This document shows positions 15,401-26,939 of a DNA stretch of 64,000 nucleotides, piece by piece (the first letter of the stretch is position 1; each line of letters opens with the position of its first letter). Below the pieces are notes generated by a model that saw only the letters and a list, made by a program, of their open reading frames with translations, was not told where the DNA came from and ran no database searches. Origin of the DNA: Xestospongia bergquistia (Eukaryota > Porifera > Demospongiae > Haplosclerida > Petrosiidae). The DNA lies in NCBI GenBank assembly GCA_963965975.1, contig OZ014412.1, positions 10,335,849 to 10,399,848 of the forward strand, in the 5' to 3' direction. The position numbers were made by a program, and so were the translations under genes.

Positions 15401-18400
15401 GTCTTTTCATTCCATTGATATTCCACTTCCTTCGTATCGCAACTAGCAATATAATAATAAAATACTTACATAATATTCTCTGTATCTACTAGTATCTTTC
15501 CCAGTATGACAAGCAGTTCCAACCAAAAATCCATCTACTGTAATATCTCGAAGTCGAATTACACTTCCTTCCTAAACAAAGACGACATTAATAATTAACA
15601 TAATATTATTGTTGGGCACTTACTCAAATTGCCTTATGACATTTAGTATTGCAAAGGATCTCAATTACAAATGTGGACTTAGTAACAGCAATTTTCAAAT
15701 TATTCCTATAGTAAGCATATTGATCCTATAAGTCAGTTCAACATTGAAGTTTAATATAATGTAACTAAATTACTTTATAATTAATAATTCTGTTCATTGG
15801 CTACATAATTATAGCTTTCCTATTATCAAGAATTGTACTGTTAAAAATGGCTTCTAGAATGTCGTTAGTCATGCCTATTATAATACAATGTTTACAATAA
15901 ATGCAGATTAAATGTATTGGTCATAGTATGCATATGTTTGATGACCCAGACTCATTTCAGCATCTATTCTCACATACAACAATAAATGTAACATAGATAC
16001 ACCAAATATATACTTCATATTATTCAAAGATTGATTTGCACACTTTCCACAGATGTTAGTCATAATTCTTAAGCAAGACAATACATGTTACCTTTTAGAC
16101 TCAGTTTTCTGACAGCTAAGAATATGATAACCTTTTTTCTTCACAGACTCCACAATAACTCTATCACCAGAACTTATCTGAAGTGTAATACAAATATAGA
16201 CTGAACTTTAATATCACTTTGTAATGTGATAGATGGGAATAAAAGACTCCTCTTTATCACATGTGCTATAAACTACTTAAGTTAACAATATAAAATTTAT
16301 GTGACTTCCATAAGAGCTTCTTCCACTAAATTTATCAAACAGACACTATATAAACCATAGTACCTATTAGATCAAACTATGTGTGATGTATAGATGAGAG
16401 AAAGGGAAACACAATGTCTCATGAAAATTATATTTATACAAATTGTCCTGTTGTAAAACATTAAAGTTTTCAAAAATTGAGAGTCTGCAAACAGACTACC
16501 AACCTCTAAGTGCAAGAAGTCATTTACTGTTATATGTAGTATTTGCACTAGAGGCTGATTAATTGCCATGTACTGGATGTGAAGTTTTTGAGGTACCAGT
16601 GGCACCTTTCATGCAATGATGATGCAACTCACACTATCTCCTCTCCTCTTTTCATTAGAAGTCTCCATTTGTGCTGGTAAAATCTTGAACAAACAGGAAT
16701 CATCATCTTTTTTAACAATTTTCTTTGAAGAACATCACATATAATACAATTATACATATGTACTAATATAAGTACATACCAGACTATCACTGGAGGAATC
16801 TACAGATAAATACATGTTTGTTGCTACTTGACGAAGCTGTAATATGAAAACAAGAGCTCATGAAATTAATCACCACACATGTACATTTTATCAGGGAAAA
16901 TGTACATTTTGTATGAAATCTTGATCTTAAGGTTAATACATATAATGAAAAAATTCTATACAAGATTATAAAACGATAAAGAATAATAATAACTATATAT
17001 ACAAGTACTATATATAATCATCTTGAAATGTTAATGTCAATGTTAAGTACTGGAGTTATGAAGATTAGAAAGCTAAAAGCAATGAGCAGAGCATGTAAAG
17101 TGGCTCTGAAAAAAATGCAATGCAGAGAAGTAAACTATTGACAAAGAAGCAAACTAGGCAAAGAGGCAAGCTAAGTACAAAAGCAAACTACCCAGAAGCT
17201 TCAAGTATTCAAAGCAAGATTAGTCACACCTATGAATACTATACAAACTAATAAATATATTAACTTCTGTTAAAATATAAATTCTGATTTTAATTGTATA
17301 CTTTTTGTTGAGCTACATTGCCTCCTACTATGAATTCTAAAGACCTGACTATTAGGTGACTGAGCGAGTCTTAAAAAAGCTTTATCATGCTCTTGCCTGA
17401 GGTTTGGACATCAGCTTCTTTGTTTTACTGACTAAACATGAACACACTCCAAGCATAAAATATGAATGATATGATTTAGACAAAACCTATACAAATGGTG
17501 TACATACCTTGATCTTTCAGCCATATATTGTAGAAGTAAAAATGGCATCCATACTGACATCGTCTGGTTCGTGCTAAAACAAGGAACATATAAACTCTCC
17601 TATGAAAGATTGTTAACATCTACAATACCTTTGGAATAATAAGTGGTGATTTAAGACTAAAAGAAAATAACTTTTAAATTCTTAAGTTTCATACACATAA
17701 TTACCTGCTAATAAAAGGGTCCCATGGCTCAGAAAGAATTTGAAATGCAGCAACTACAAAGTATATAATTAATATTTACAATAGTTAGCGTATGGACTTA
17801 CAGTGATCATCATGATATATTTTGTCACCCTCAGATCTTTGATGTAATTCTAATCTACCTTCTGATTGACTAAATATAAAAAATGACACTCATAATTACA
17901 AATTTGGAATCTATTTAAAAGGAAGAAAATCTGCTTCCAATCAAGCATAATCATCGATAGTATATTATTAACCCTCACTGTTTTAGGTGTGAGGGTTATA
18001 CAGCTACTTGCTCTGTGTGTCAGTTACTGAGAATGCATTTTAATTGAAGGGCTCTACTTGATGACAAGTATGTCTACAACTATAAAAATCATCAAAATAC
18101 GACAGACGTTCAACACTATGAATTTGTTATAGCTAAACGACTACCAACTAAAGAACAAGCATGAAAAGTTAGAAAAACCTTTCAAAAAAGCACAGCCAAG
18201 ACGACATAGTTGATAGCTCTGAAAAACCTACAAAATATACAGTTTTCCAGCAGCAACAACTATGACGATATATATATTAAATATCTATACACAAACCCAC
18301 ACCTTAATCAGCATTATCCTGCAACATTCACATTTTGAAAGAGTACTATCTTACCTGGTAGCTACTGAGAATACATAATCACCAGTCTCATGACATCTTA

Positions 18401-18446
18401 AAAGTATAGTATTGCCTTCATGGATTGTGGAGGTAGTGTACGCCAT
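51..18446 (-). CDS. IP3-receptor-like channel gene, copy B (5' part; 3' end outside window)
   Basis: Inositol trisphosphate receptor family gene of many short GT-AG exons. The start is the ATG at 18446 (MAYTTSTIHEGNTILLRC), with a donor after ATR; the equivalent ATG opens copy A. Readable exons in order encode an N-terminal beta-trefoil (FQILSEPWDPF), MIR-type repeats (EGSVIRLRDITVDGFL; CLWQLEKVDSLQFN), a RIH-type helical region (QKKVCLVLECYAKT), then a long alpha-solenoid with segments such as GVNETSIDELKKLKT, LEVMERLAAYAYFWD, KSKPGPLLKNYQEKIA and LYVILDLCKC. The leftmost exon (about 51-172, ITEKEAVQHVT) matches copy A near 25.2 kb, so the transmembrane pore and C-terminus lie beyond position 1. 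No stop or frameshift was seen in the exons read, so it looks intact as far as visible. Acting as an ER calcium-release channel is family knowledge; ligand residues differ from canonical receptors (see findings). A divergent ryanodine-type receptor is less likely. Confidence 0.8.
2740..2870. repeat. Intronic copy of a dispersed short repeat with a TGCCAGGCAG-type end
   Basis: This stretch carries a GCATACAACAATAGAAT block followed about 90 bp later by AGGACTGCCTGGCAG. The same two blocks recur in many introns of copies A and B and in the kinase gene (for example near 4140-4330, 5030-5110, 10940-11075, 28780-28950, 29090-29205, 29870-29900, 35130-35240, 37200-37330 and 50396-50520), so I treat it as one non-autonomous element family. 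Confidence 0.5.
9418..9450. repeat. (TA)n microsatellite
   Basis: A run of alternating T and A in an intron of copy B. A longer (TA)n sits at the equivalent site in copy A (35303-35345), so the microsatellite predates the duplication and has changed length since. Confidence 0.9.
12115..14290 (-). other. Copy B RIH-type helical region (IP3-core alpha domain equivalent)
   Basis: Exons in order encode VTPDHVHSLYFVTSIHHVLAE, a segment ending AKMLRVYH, a tiny exon near 12890-12930 reading IVDMLVHILAKS, then QKKVCLVLECYAKT and LGRGLGVENVLSTLVYHD. This order follows the armadillo/RIH portion of IP3 receptors by eye. The intron from about 13240 to 13780 holds about 540 bp absent from copy A. Confidence 0.65.
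14788..18446 (-). other. Copy B N-terminal beta-trefoil and MIR region
   Basis: These exons correspond to the suppressor and IP3-binding-core beta domains of IP3 receptors. Exon 1 (about 18355-18446) is followed by the exon carrying SEGRLELHQRSEGDKIYH, then by exons ending near 14788 (DNTLPKHVDKK). The exon at about 15350-15455 reads KWNINGMKRHPPTSGN before CLWQLE, where canonical receptors have an RTTGR-type IP3-contact motif. Copy B keeps a short segment (DDSKVAKT) after LPWGI near 14960 that copy A has lost in frame. Confidence 0.7.
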
Positions 18447-18718
18447 CTTCTATAGATAGAAGCTGAGTTAGAGGCCCACAGGGACGAGCTCGAGGATCCG
18501 TGTTACAAAGCAATAGCGACTGTTAGATACGCCCCTTCCCTCCAAAAACTGCTATAGCATCGACAGTGTTCTATAGTATTACCACCTCCATTTAATTGTC
18601 TATATTCACAGGAAGTGTTTGTAACCATCAACAATCAGAATAACACAAAGTTTAGTAATAAAAATTAATTTATCTATCAAAAATTAACAACCCATCATGA
18701 GTTGTGTCAATAACTAGA
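18447..18718 (-). promoter_or_regulatory. 5' flank of IP3R-like copy B
   Basis: This is the gap between the copy B start codon and the kinase remnant. It holds the only GC-richer patch of the area (about 18476-18540). The part next to the ATG matches the flank of copy A (46091-46320), while the distal part has diverged. It presumably carries the copy B promoter, but I see no clear TATA or initiator element and infer the role from position only. Confidence 0.4.
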
Positions 18719-19409
18719 GAAGAAAAAATAATCATCATTGGGTGAATTAGAGTACATACAACAACTTAATACTTCCAAGGTTATCATAACAAGCTTTGTA
18801 GACAACAAAAGATTTAAATTAAAAAATCAATCTGTGATAATGTACCTGCATCAGCAGACATACAAAATGGTTACACTCACCTTCATAAATTGTTCATACA
18901 TTTGAAGGATTTTGGATCATTTTCATCTGGTGTAACAGGCTATAACATGAGATGAGATTACAATTATTAATAATATATATTACATGCCAAGATAAATGAT
19001 GATCGTAAAGTAATTTACTCACAGTATCTTCAATTATAACTTAACACATGAGGATATGGGAGATCCCCTGACAAATTAGACTAAACACACTCACAAACCT
19101 GTAAATGTGGACTCAATCCAGATACTGTATATTTTGATTTGTCAGTACTGATTGGAGCAACATCAAGGACAGTTTTTGTTTCTAACCAGAGGTTTACTTG
19201 GCAAAGAAGAAGGCTTCTGATAAGCTTGTTCAATTTGTTGATATTGACATTGTACATCAAAACGAAGACGATTCTCATCAAATGAAGCATACCTACATAT
19301 ACAACAAGTAAAAATGTACATTAAACAATGATATGACAAATTCATAAACACAATATATTTATATTAGTAATATATGCGCCAAGAGAGAAGAATCATTTAT
19401 CCTTCTTAT
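18700..19409 (-). pseudogene. Duplicated 3' remnant of the TAK1-like kinase gene
   Basis: This piece is homologous to the last three exons of the kinase gene (46324-47018) plus part of the preceding intron. The first remnant exon (19099-19292) begins YASFDENRLRFDVQ like its parent but is 194 nt instead of 196. The 2-nt loss after RNKN brings a TGA into frame. The next exon (18881-18939) is 59 nt instead of 60, a second frameshift. The last exon begins near 18714. There is no kinase domain, start or promoter, and similarity stops at about 19409, inside the parental intron. It is a dead by-product of the 27.7-kb tandem duplication rather than a separate gene. Confidence 0.85.
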
Positions 19410-20348
19410 ATTTGTGAAAAATTCTTCTGGTTTCTAAAGTCAAAGACAAGTTTGATTTTACTATAAACAAATAATTAACATTTAACATAATATTCACAGA
19501 TCTTGTTACTAGTAATAAACATATGTGAACTCCTACAGTGTTTGTAAATGTAATTTTACTTTATTAGACAATATGTATATTGATTTTAAACTAAAGTTGG
19601 TGGCTGCACAACCTTTTCGCTTTTATAATCTGACGTTTTTGATTATAAAATTAATGTTTTAATTAGTGATTATTAGTATTAATTAACTATATGATAACAT
19701 CCTGTGTGTTTGCTATGAAAAGCCACTACTTTTAATGACAAGTTGATAAGAAATTATGATATTAATTTAAAATCAAATAAACGAAATTACTACTTTTTGA
19801 AGAGACAAACAGATGGTACAAATTATATAACATAAAACCTTTTTGTTTTATACCATTTTACATTGGTAAGAATGATGCTATATGTCACGTTCACATAAAG
19901 TAGGCAAACCCATGGCTTTTAGTTTAACTTACAACAGTATCTAAGCAATACAAATTTTTACCTGTCAGTATCAGGAACAAACTGAACAATTCACTGACTA
20001 ACAATCACTTTAAATTCAATATGCATTATGCATAATATTTTATTTCCTTATACATATATATAATTAAAATATTAACACTTTCTTACTCTATTATATATAT
20101 ATATATATATACTCAATGTAAATAATAAACACTTATCATACTAAGTGTACAAACTCTTAGAAAAACAATTCATCTTATAATAATACTGTATTATTGTATT
20201 ATATGTATAACTATAAAAACATACAGAGTAATCATTGTATTTTTATCATTAATCACCAAAACAACAAAAAAGCAATAACTATTTTGAGGTTTATGTTTAC
20301 ATTTAAAAAGTTTACTTTCACTATATTGTTTTTAGTTTATTGATTTTC
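19410..20348. other. Gap between kinase remnant and copy A stop codon; 3' flank of copy A
   Basis: No coding potential is recognisable. The sequence is AT-rich with a short (TA)n at about 20093-20110. The left edge is the tandem-duplication junction. On the minus strand an AATAAA hexamer lies about a dozen bases after the copy A stop codon (plus-strand TTTATT at about 20336-20341) and may be its poly(A) signal, giving a very short 3' UTR. Confidence 0.55.
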
Positions 20349-20538
20349 TCATTGAGCTTTCAAACTCCTTATTTCTTTCAATATTGTTTTCTCCATTTTA
20401 TCAAACTGTGCATTTTGATCTTTAGTAAACACCGTTCCTCCAAGCTTTTTTGCTTTACGAAGTGGAAGGAATTTAATACTACCAGGATTACCACTAATCT
20501 AAAAATTGAATTCAAAGAATATATACAATATTTATATA

Positions 20539-20637
<99 letters not shown>

Positions 20638-22041
20638 CACTGTTAAAACAAAAAAATGGTTGTTTTTATAGTCACATAGGTTGCATGCATCCCACAAAAT
20701 ACATCAAAAAGTATTATTTGCTTTATTTATTACTAATGAATATGTGTCTGTAGTATGTAAGGAAGTCTTATGCACTTACTCATATAGCAAAACTACCACA
20801 TATTACAACCCTTACACATAGGCCCAGCATCAATAAAATTATTTATTTTATTAATGAGGTAGACATTAGATAGTGTGTTTGTTACACTTAATGCACAACT
20901 ATTTATCAGTATATTTAGAAATAACATGTAGCAAGATGTTTACTACTCTACTTCTTGTCCTGTATATGTAACATATATGACTATGGATCAACCAATCCAT
21001 TTCACAGTGATATATAAACACATGCAGTTAACACTTACACAATCATAGACATATTTTTCAATAGCATTATGATTTTCTGGTTTCTTTGACTTGACATGAT
21101 GAATAAAGTACATATAGTTGTACATGTTGTGATCATCACGACAATGATCTTCAAAGCTCTTGGCAAAAGAGGAAAAACTTTGATAATATTGTGTCAATTG
21201 AAAAGCAGTATAGATTAAACAGACTTTACAATGTTACTAATCAGTTTAGATAATATCTAAATAGCAATAAACACATATTAAAAATGACCAATATGTGATT
21301 AGATAATGATATATATAAGAAGAACATGTGAGATTCTAATTCTTGATGAAGGTCACTTAGATGTTTAAATTTTTATGATGTACTTGTTTATAGCATTGTT
21401 ACTTTATGCTGATGCTAACAGAGATAACACAAATTCATATAGATTTAATTTAAGATGCATATGATGTATTATTAATAACTCAACAGATAGCTGTCTTTTG
21501 ACTAATAAATATTTGCAATCAATGACCACTGAAAACATTGAATATAATGTCTACTATTCTTAGATGCATAAAATAATGAAAACATGCTAAAATGGCAAAA
21601 ATCATTCGGCTCCTAGCTTAGGTTCTGGAATAAGTCTTATTTTGTCTCATCTTGCTTTTAGATTTAAAATTGTCAAAATTGGTTGGACAATAAATTCTAG
21701 AAAATAGGAACTTGGGACTCACCCTAGTCCTATGTTTCTTTGGAAGGATTGCCAAGACTAAACATAAAGTATATTTGGATGCTATGCCTTTAAACTACTT
21801 TTGAGGTTTATCCATCTGTTTATTTATAAGGACACAAAAACTGCTTTGGCATATGATTTAGTTGTAATTAAAGGTGACAGCAATAATAATACTCTCTAGT
21901 TCTCAGTTGAAATGTGGAGGTATAAATTAACAAGTAAATCAACACTTAGCCACTTACTATGCCACATTGTTCAAATTGATCACTATCAATGCCACAAATA
22001 AAACAAAAATGTCTCTTGTCTTTTTCAGCTGCATCCTAGAG
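20349..22041 (-). other. Copy A C-terminal zinc-binding linker and tail
   Basis: After the last transmembrane exon come an exon reading EKDKRHFCFICGIDSDQFEQ (about 21958-22036), an exon with SFEDHCRDDHNMYNYMYFIH (about 21041-21170), and the last exon (20349-20498). The C-x2-C plus H-x4-H pattern is the zinc-finger linker (LNK) that couples cytosolic domains to the pore in IP3 and ryanodine receptors, and it is intact here. The final intron contains a (TA)n tract of about 95 bp at 20543-20636. Confidence 0.85.
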
Positions 22042-25000
22042 TAACAGAGCAATTGTATACATACATTTAAACACATGGCAAAATTATAGTCTCACTCTTT
22101 TGGCTCTAAGCTCAGAGAACCTGTCTATTAAGATGGCTGCAATAACTGCTAAACCAATAATAGAAACTATTATGAAAAATGTTAAGTCAATAAATGAACG
22201 CCCTAAGTAAACTTGAAAAGATGGGTATTCTTGACCAACTCGATTTGTTGGAATCTATAGGAAAGAAGTCAATAACTGTTATAGATCATTACAAAACTCA
22301 CAGCTCCAAAACCATTTAATAAGCCTTCTCTTATTATAGTAATATAACATTCAAAAAGACTTTGACAGAATAAGTTGTCACCAGGTTCAGGATTGAAGAA
22401 ATTAGAAATGAAAGCAAATGAGATAGCAGCATAAATCAGTATAATACTCAGAATGAGAAGTATGACTAATACCAACTGGACAACTAAAGTAAATATGACT
22501 TTTATTCATTAATAACTTGTTAATAAATTGCTCACTTTTGCCTTGGACTGCTTTTACAACATGATTAACAAGTTCACTTTTAATAAAGATATAAGGCAGA
22601 CAAAAACAATAAAAATATCCTGAGAATAAGAAACCCAAAATAGAACAGGCAAGAAAGAAACAACGATAAATTGTATAAACCCCAAAAACATTAATGTCAA
22701 AACATTTATTTTCTTGAGGTTCGTTGATCCAGTTTAACCTTATATTGTCCTTGAACTGCTCAAACTGGCTTAACCAAAGTTTTGCTTCATACCTGTAATG
22801 TAGAGAACCAAAAATTGTCAAAATAGTCAATATAACAGTACAAATTATATTCTAGTCTCTCTATGATCATAATTATACATGTTAATTATATATATCTCAC
22901 AATAGATTCATAAGTAATGGGAACTTCATTGTAAAGTTTGGTCTCTTAAAAACAAAGTATTGGATGACCATAAATATGCTCAACATCAGATGTAAAATTC
23001 CCAGCAGTCGATATATAAATAGGTATGGAATACTAGTCTCCGGAAACAAGACAATAAAAAGGGACGAGTTACTGCCAATAGTAAATGACCTAAAATGTAT
23101 CATCAGTAGTATAATAGTTCAATTAAAACCTACCTGTCCGAAATTCTAAAGGCAATTAGAACAATTATGTTCAGAAGAATTGTCAGAAAGTTTAGAATTA
23201 ATCGTAGCCCACCTCTATTGATTCAAAGACAAAAAACAGTATGAAATTATTTGTTAAAGAAGACTTACGAACACTTCTCTATTCTTGAGGGTTTTTTAAT
23301 TTTCAGTTTCTCTTCCTATATAGGTAGTTTGAAAAGACTGAGCTAACTAGTACTACTTTAATCAGAAATATATATATATATATATATATTAACTCATAGC
23401 AGTATCTACACAAATTTGTGCTATAGTGAAAAGAACACTTACTCTGTACTTCAAATTTTTATGTACAGAATTAGCCCACTTTAAGAGGTCCTTTGCCTTG
23501 TCTTCCAATGAGTCACGATTGATATTATCTTGTATTTCAGTTTTCTGACCTTCTGTTAACTCTTCCTAAAATATGTATAATGGCTAACTATTTTCTACTA
23601 TAAATAACCAAAAATTTTAGATACTCTCTAAATAAACATAATTATATCAATGAAATGTTTAGCTTACTGAAACATAACGAAAATAAACACTAGTCAATAT
23701 GGCTTTGTCACTGCTTGTTTCTTCAATAGAGTCTGTATAGTTCACTTCAATGTGACATGTATGGTCCTTGACATATTTTCCAGCATCACTACTTTCATCA
23801 AAATCAGGTACTATTAAAACAAATTTCAAGGTGTTATTTTAACATGCTAATTAACATCAGAATAGAATAAAAATTGGTAATATTAAAACTCCCTCTGACA
23901 ACTAGAAGATGGCTAAGTTAATGAGACATACAAGAATTAGGAGTTAGAAGTTTGTGAAGCATTGCTAAAAGAGACTAAGAAGCCAGTAGCATGATTGAAT
24001 ATAGATTAAAGGACTACTAAAATTGTGCCAGTACTAGGCAAAACAAAACTGATGTGTTACAATAGAGGAGAATTATTAAAGTTAATTCTGTGTGAACAAC
24101 AACCACATTTACTGAATGGTAAAGCATGTAAAATAATTTCCAATTATTATGTCTTCTGCTACTCGCATCTTTCAAAGGCAATAGACAAATAAAGCAAGCT
24201 ATACACAATAGTTCACAATGCATAACCACAATTAATTTGCTATTGCTACACTTAAATGCTAAAAAATGTCAAAAAATTGTTTTTGGCCGGAAATCTCAAA
24301 AATTTTCCTTTATGTACTACTCCATAGTTGCATTCAATACATCATACTGCATTTTATTAAGGTTGTATTATGTTAAAATTTGTTATTATTGATTTTCTAA
24401 AGTAAATAGGTAATGTCATTATTACCATACTCGCTGAGAGGTTTCCTTAAGTAATCTGCACTTTTCCTAAGGATATGATAAGTTCTAATTGTTGCAATAT
24501 CAACGATCTCTTCCTTATCAAGGTCAGTTGACTATATTACAATGATATAAAAAGGATCAAAGAGTTGATATTATATTCAAAACTTGATGATCATGTCTAC
24601 TCAAAAGTGTGCATGAATATTACACCTTATAAAAACCAGCCATTTTTGTTAAAATGATTGAGACATCAATATCCTTTGCTACTGCTTGTCCAGTAAGTTG
24701 ACAAGCAGCTGGATCAGAACTTGTCTCCTCCAACAAGATCTCCAAAAGTTCTAAAGCTTTGCACTGCTTACAATGATGGTGGCATTCCTATAAATATTGA
24801 AGACATAATATTACACAAGACAGGCAATTAGAAACATTTCTGCCACATCTCAAAAAAGTAATAATATTATTATAGTATAAATTTGCAAACCAGAGCTGGC
24901 TGTTTCAATATTTGGTTTATAGAGTCCACAACTTGACCATTAATTGCAACATTTTGATTTGCATGATTACCACTACACATCTCAATAAGAGCCTATATAT

Positions 25001-26891
25001 TTTGATAACAGATATAAAATGAACGTAGAAATATTTACCTGAATTGTCAGTGTGATAACTGATAAATTAGGCCTTTTATTCTCAACAACTGCTTGCAATA
25101 ATTTTGTTACTTCACCAACAATATCAATCTGTATATGTTATGCATGGGCATTATTTGGAGGTGAAGACAAATACTTACAGAGATATTATGCTCTTGATGT
25201 CGTAAAATATTTTGCATATCTGTGATCTGACCATCACACATTGTAATAATTAGTTTCAAGACAATAGTGACATGTTGGACAGCTTCCTTTTCAGTTATTT
25301 CCTGTCAATGTACAATGAGATTGTACTATATGACATGTTTATCACTTACCAGTTGACCTGCAGATTCGATAGAAAATATTACCGAGTCACCTGGTTCTTC
25401 TTCTTCCTCTTCCTGCTGATCCTCCTGTTAATAAAATAGAATTAAATCAGAGCAAACAGATGTTTTTATTCAAATTTACTAACAACTTACTGCTTAACTT
25501 CTAATTTTAATGTATACAGGAAATTATATTACCCAAAATAAATAATACTAATTTATAAATTGTTGTGCTTACATGTGTTCCAGAAACTTCTTGAACTGAA
25601 CTAGAAAAGATTAGATTAATCACTTAATTATTTAACTACATAAACATATATTACACACACTGATTTCAGACAGTATGCAAAAATATATAGAAGTTAAATA
25701 AAATTCCTAAAATTACCCAGATATATACTAATTATATTATAATTATACCTGTCATCACTAAACCAGGAAATAGCAGTAGACAAGAGTTTATAAAGCCTTA
25801 GGAAAAAATTCTCACCACTAGCACTGATTAATTTTGTAATTTTTTCTTGATCACATTTGCAGAGGTCAAGTATGACATATAATGCTAGTACAGCAACATC
25901 ATCAGAAGGATGAACAAGAAGAGAAGCAGTCTTAATAAAGAAATAAAGGTCAATGTAAACAACTACAATTTTTTTCATTTTTCTAAAAGTTTTAATAACC
26001 TGCATTTGGGTACTTGTGAACAATTAGACCATGATACAATGGTGACTACATATTATTATGTTCAGAGTTAATACTATATTTTATGGGTATAATAGGATAT
26101 GAATCTATTCTGACAAATTTAGAAATAATAGACCACTTCATATTTACCTTTTGATATATTTCTTCTAAATCTTCTATCTTCTCTTTCAACCTATAATTAT
26201 ATCAAGAATACAATTGATGACAGCATACATTATTTGTAATGTTCACATTAACTTGTATTGCCTCTCATGATTCACAACATAACTACTTTTGTTTTGTCTG
26301 TGTAAGTCTATACAAGCATGTAGTAATCATGTTTACTTGTGTGGATAGCTAAATTGTCCTTTGGCAAAAATAACCATGTCAGTTAGCAATGACCAAAACA
26401 TAGTATTATGACCATTGAATTTAATTTACTTGTACTACAATGGACTTGACTATATTTATGGTGCTAATTATAATTCAATTGAAAATTTGTTGAGGACAAC
26501 AGATATCGTTGACATATTTACCTCCTTTCTGAGCATGTCAATCGATTTAGAACTCCATGAAGTAATTGCAATGTAGTACATAGGTCAGCATTAAGTTGAT
26601 TTCTTTTTATACTGTCATATGTGTGACATAACTGATTATATAAAACTCTAAAGGAAATATGTATAGTCAATATCTCCAAAAGACATATATATTGCAATAC
26701 TATATTACTTATTTACATCTGGTTATACTAAACATTGCTCTCTCAGTTAAGTACTGTTATTTAGCAGGCAAATGGCAGGTAGTAAAAGCTATTACCACAC
26801 AAATAAATTTAGCTTTTTATTTACCCAAGCATATCAGATGCTTTCTTGATATTTCTATTAAAGCAAAAAAAACATAGTGACAACAAAATTA

Positions 26892-26939
<48 letters not shown>

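Noticed and set aside
18484-18500. Overlapping SacI, XhoI and BamHI sites resembling a cloning linker
   Set aside because: The sequence continues smoothly into DNA homologous to the copy A flank, with no vector sequence around it; chance in a GC-richer patch is the simplest reading.
20340-20753. 137-codon open frame on the plus strand with a long Ile-Tyr run
   Set aside because: It is the antisense of the copy A last exon plus a (TA)n tract.
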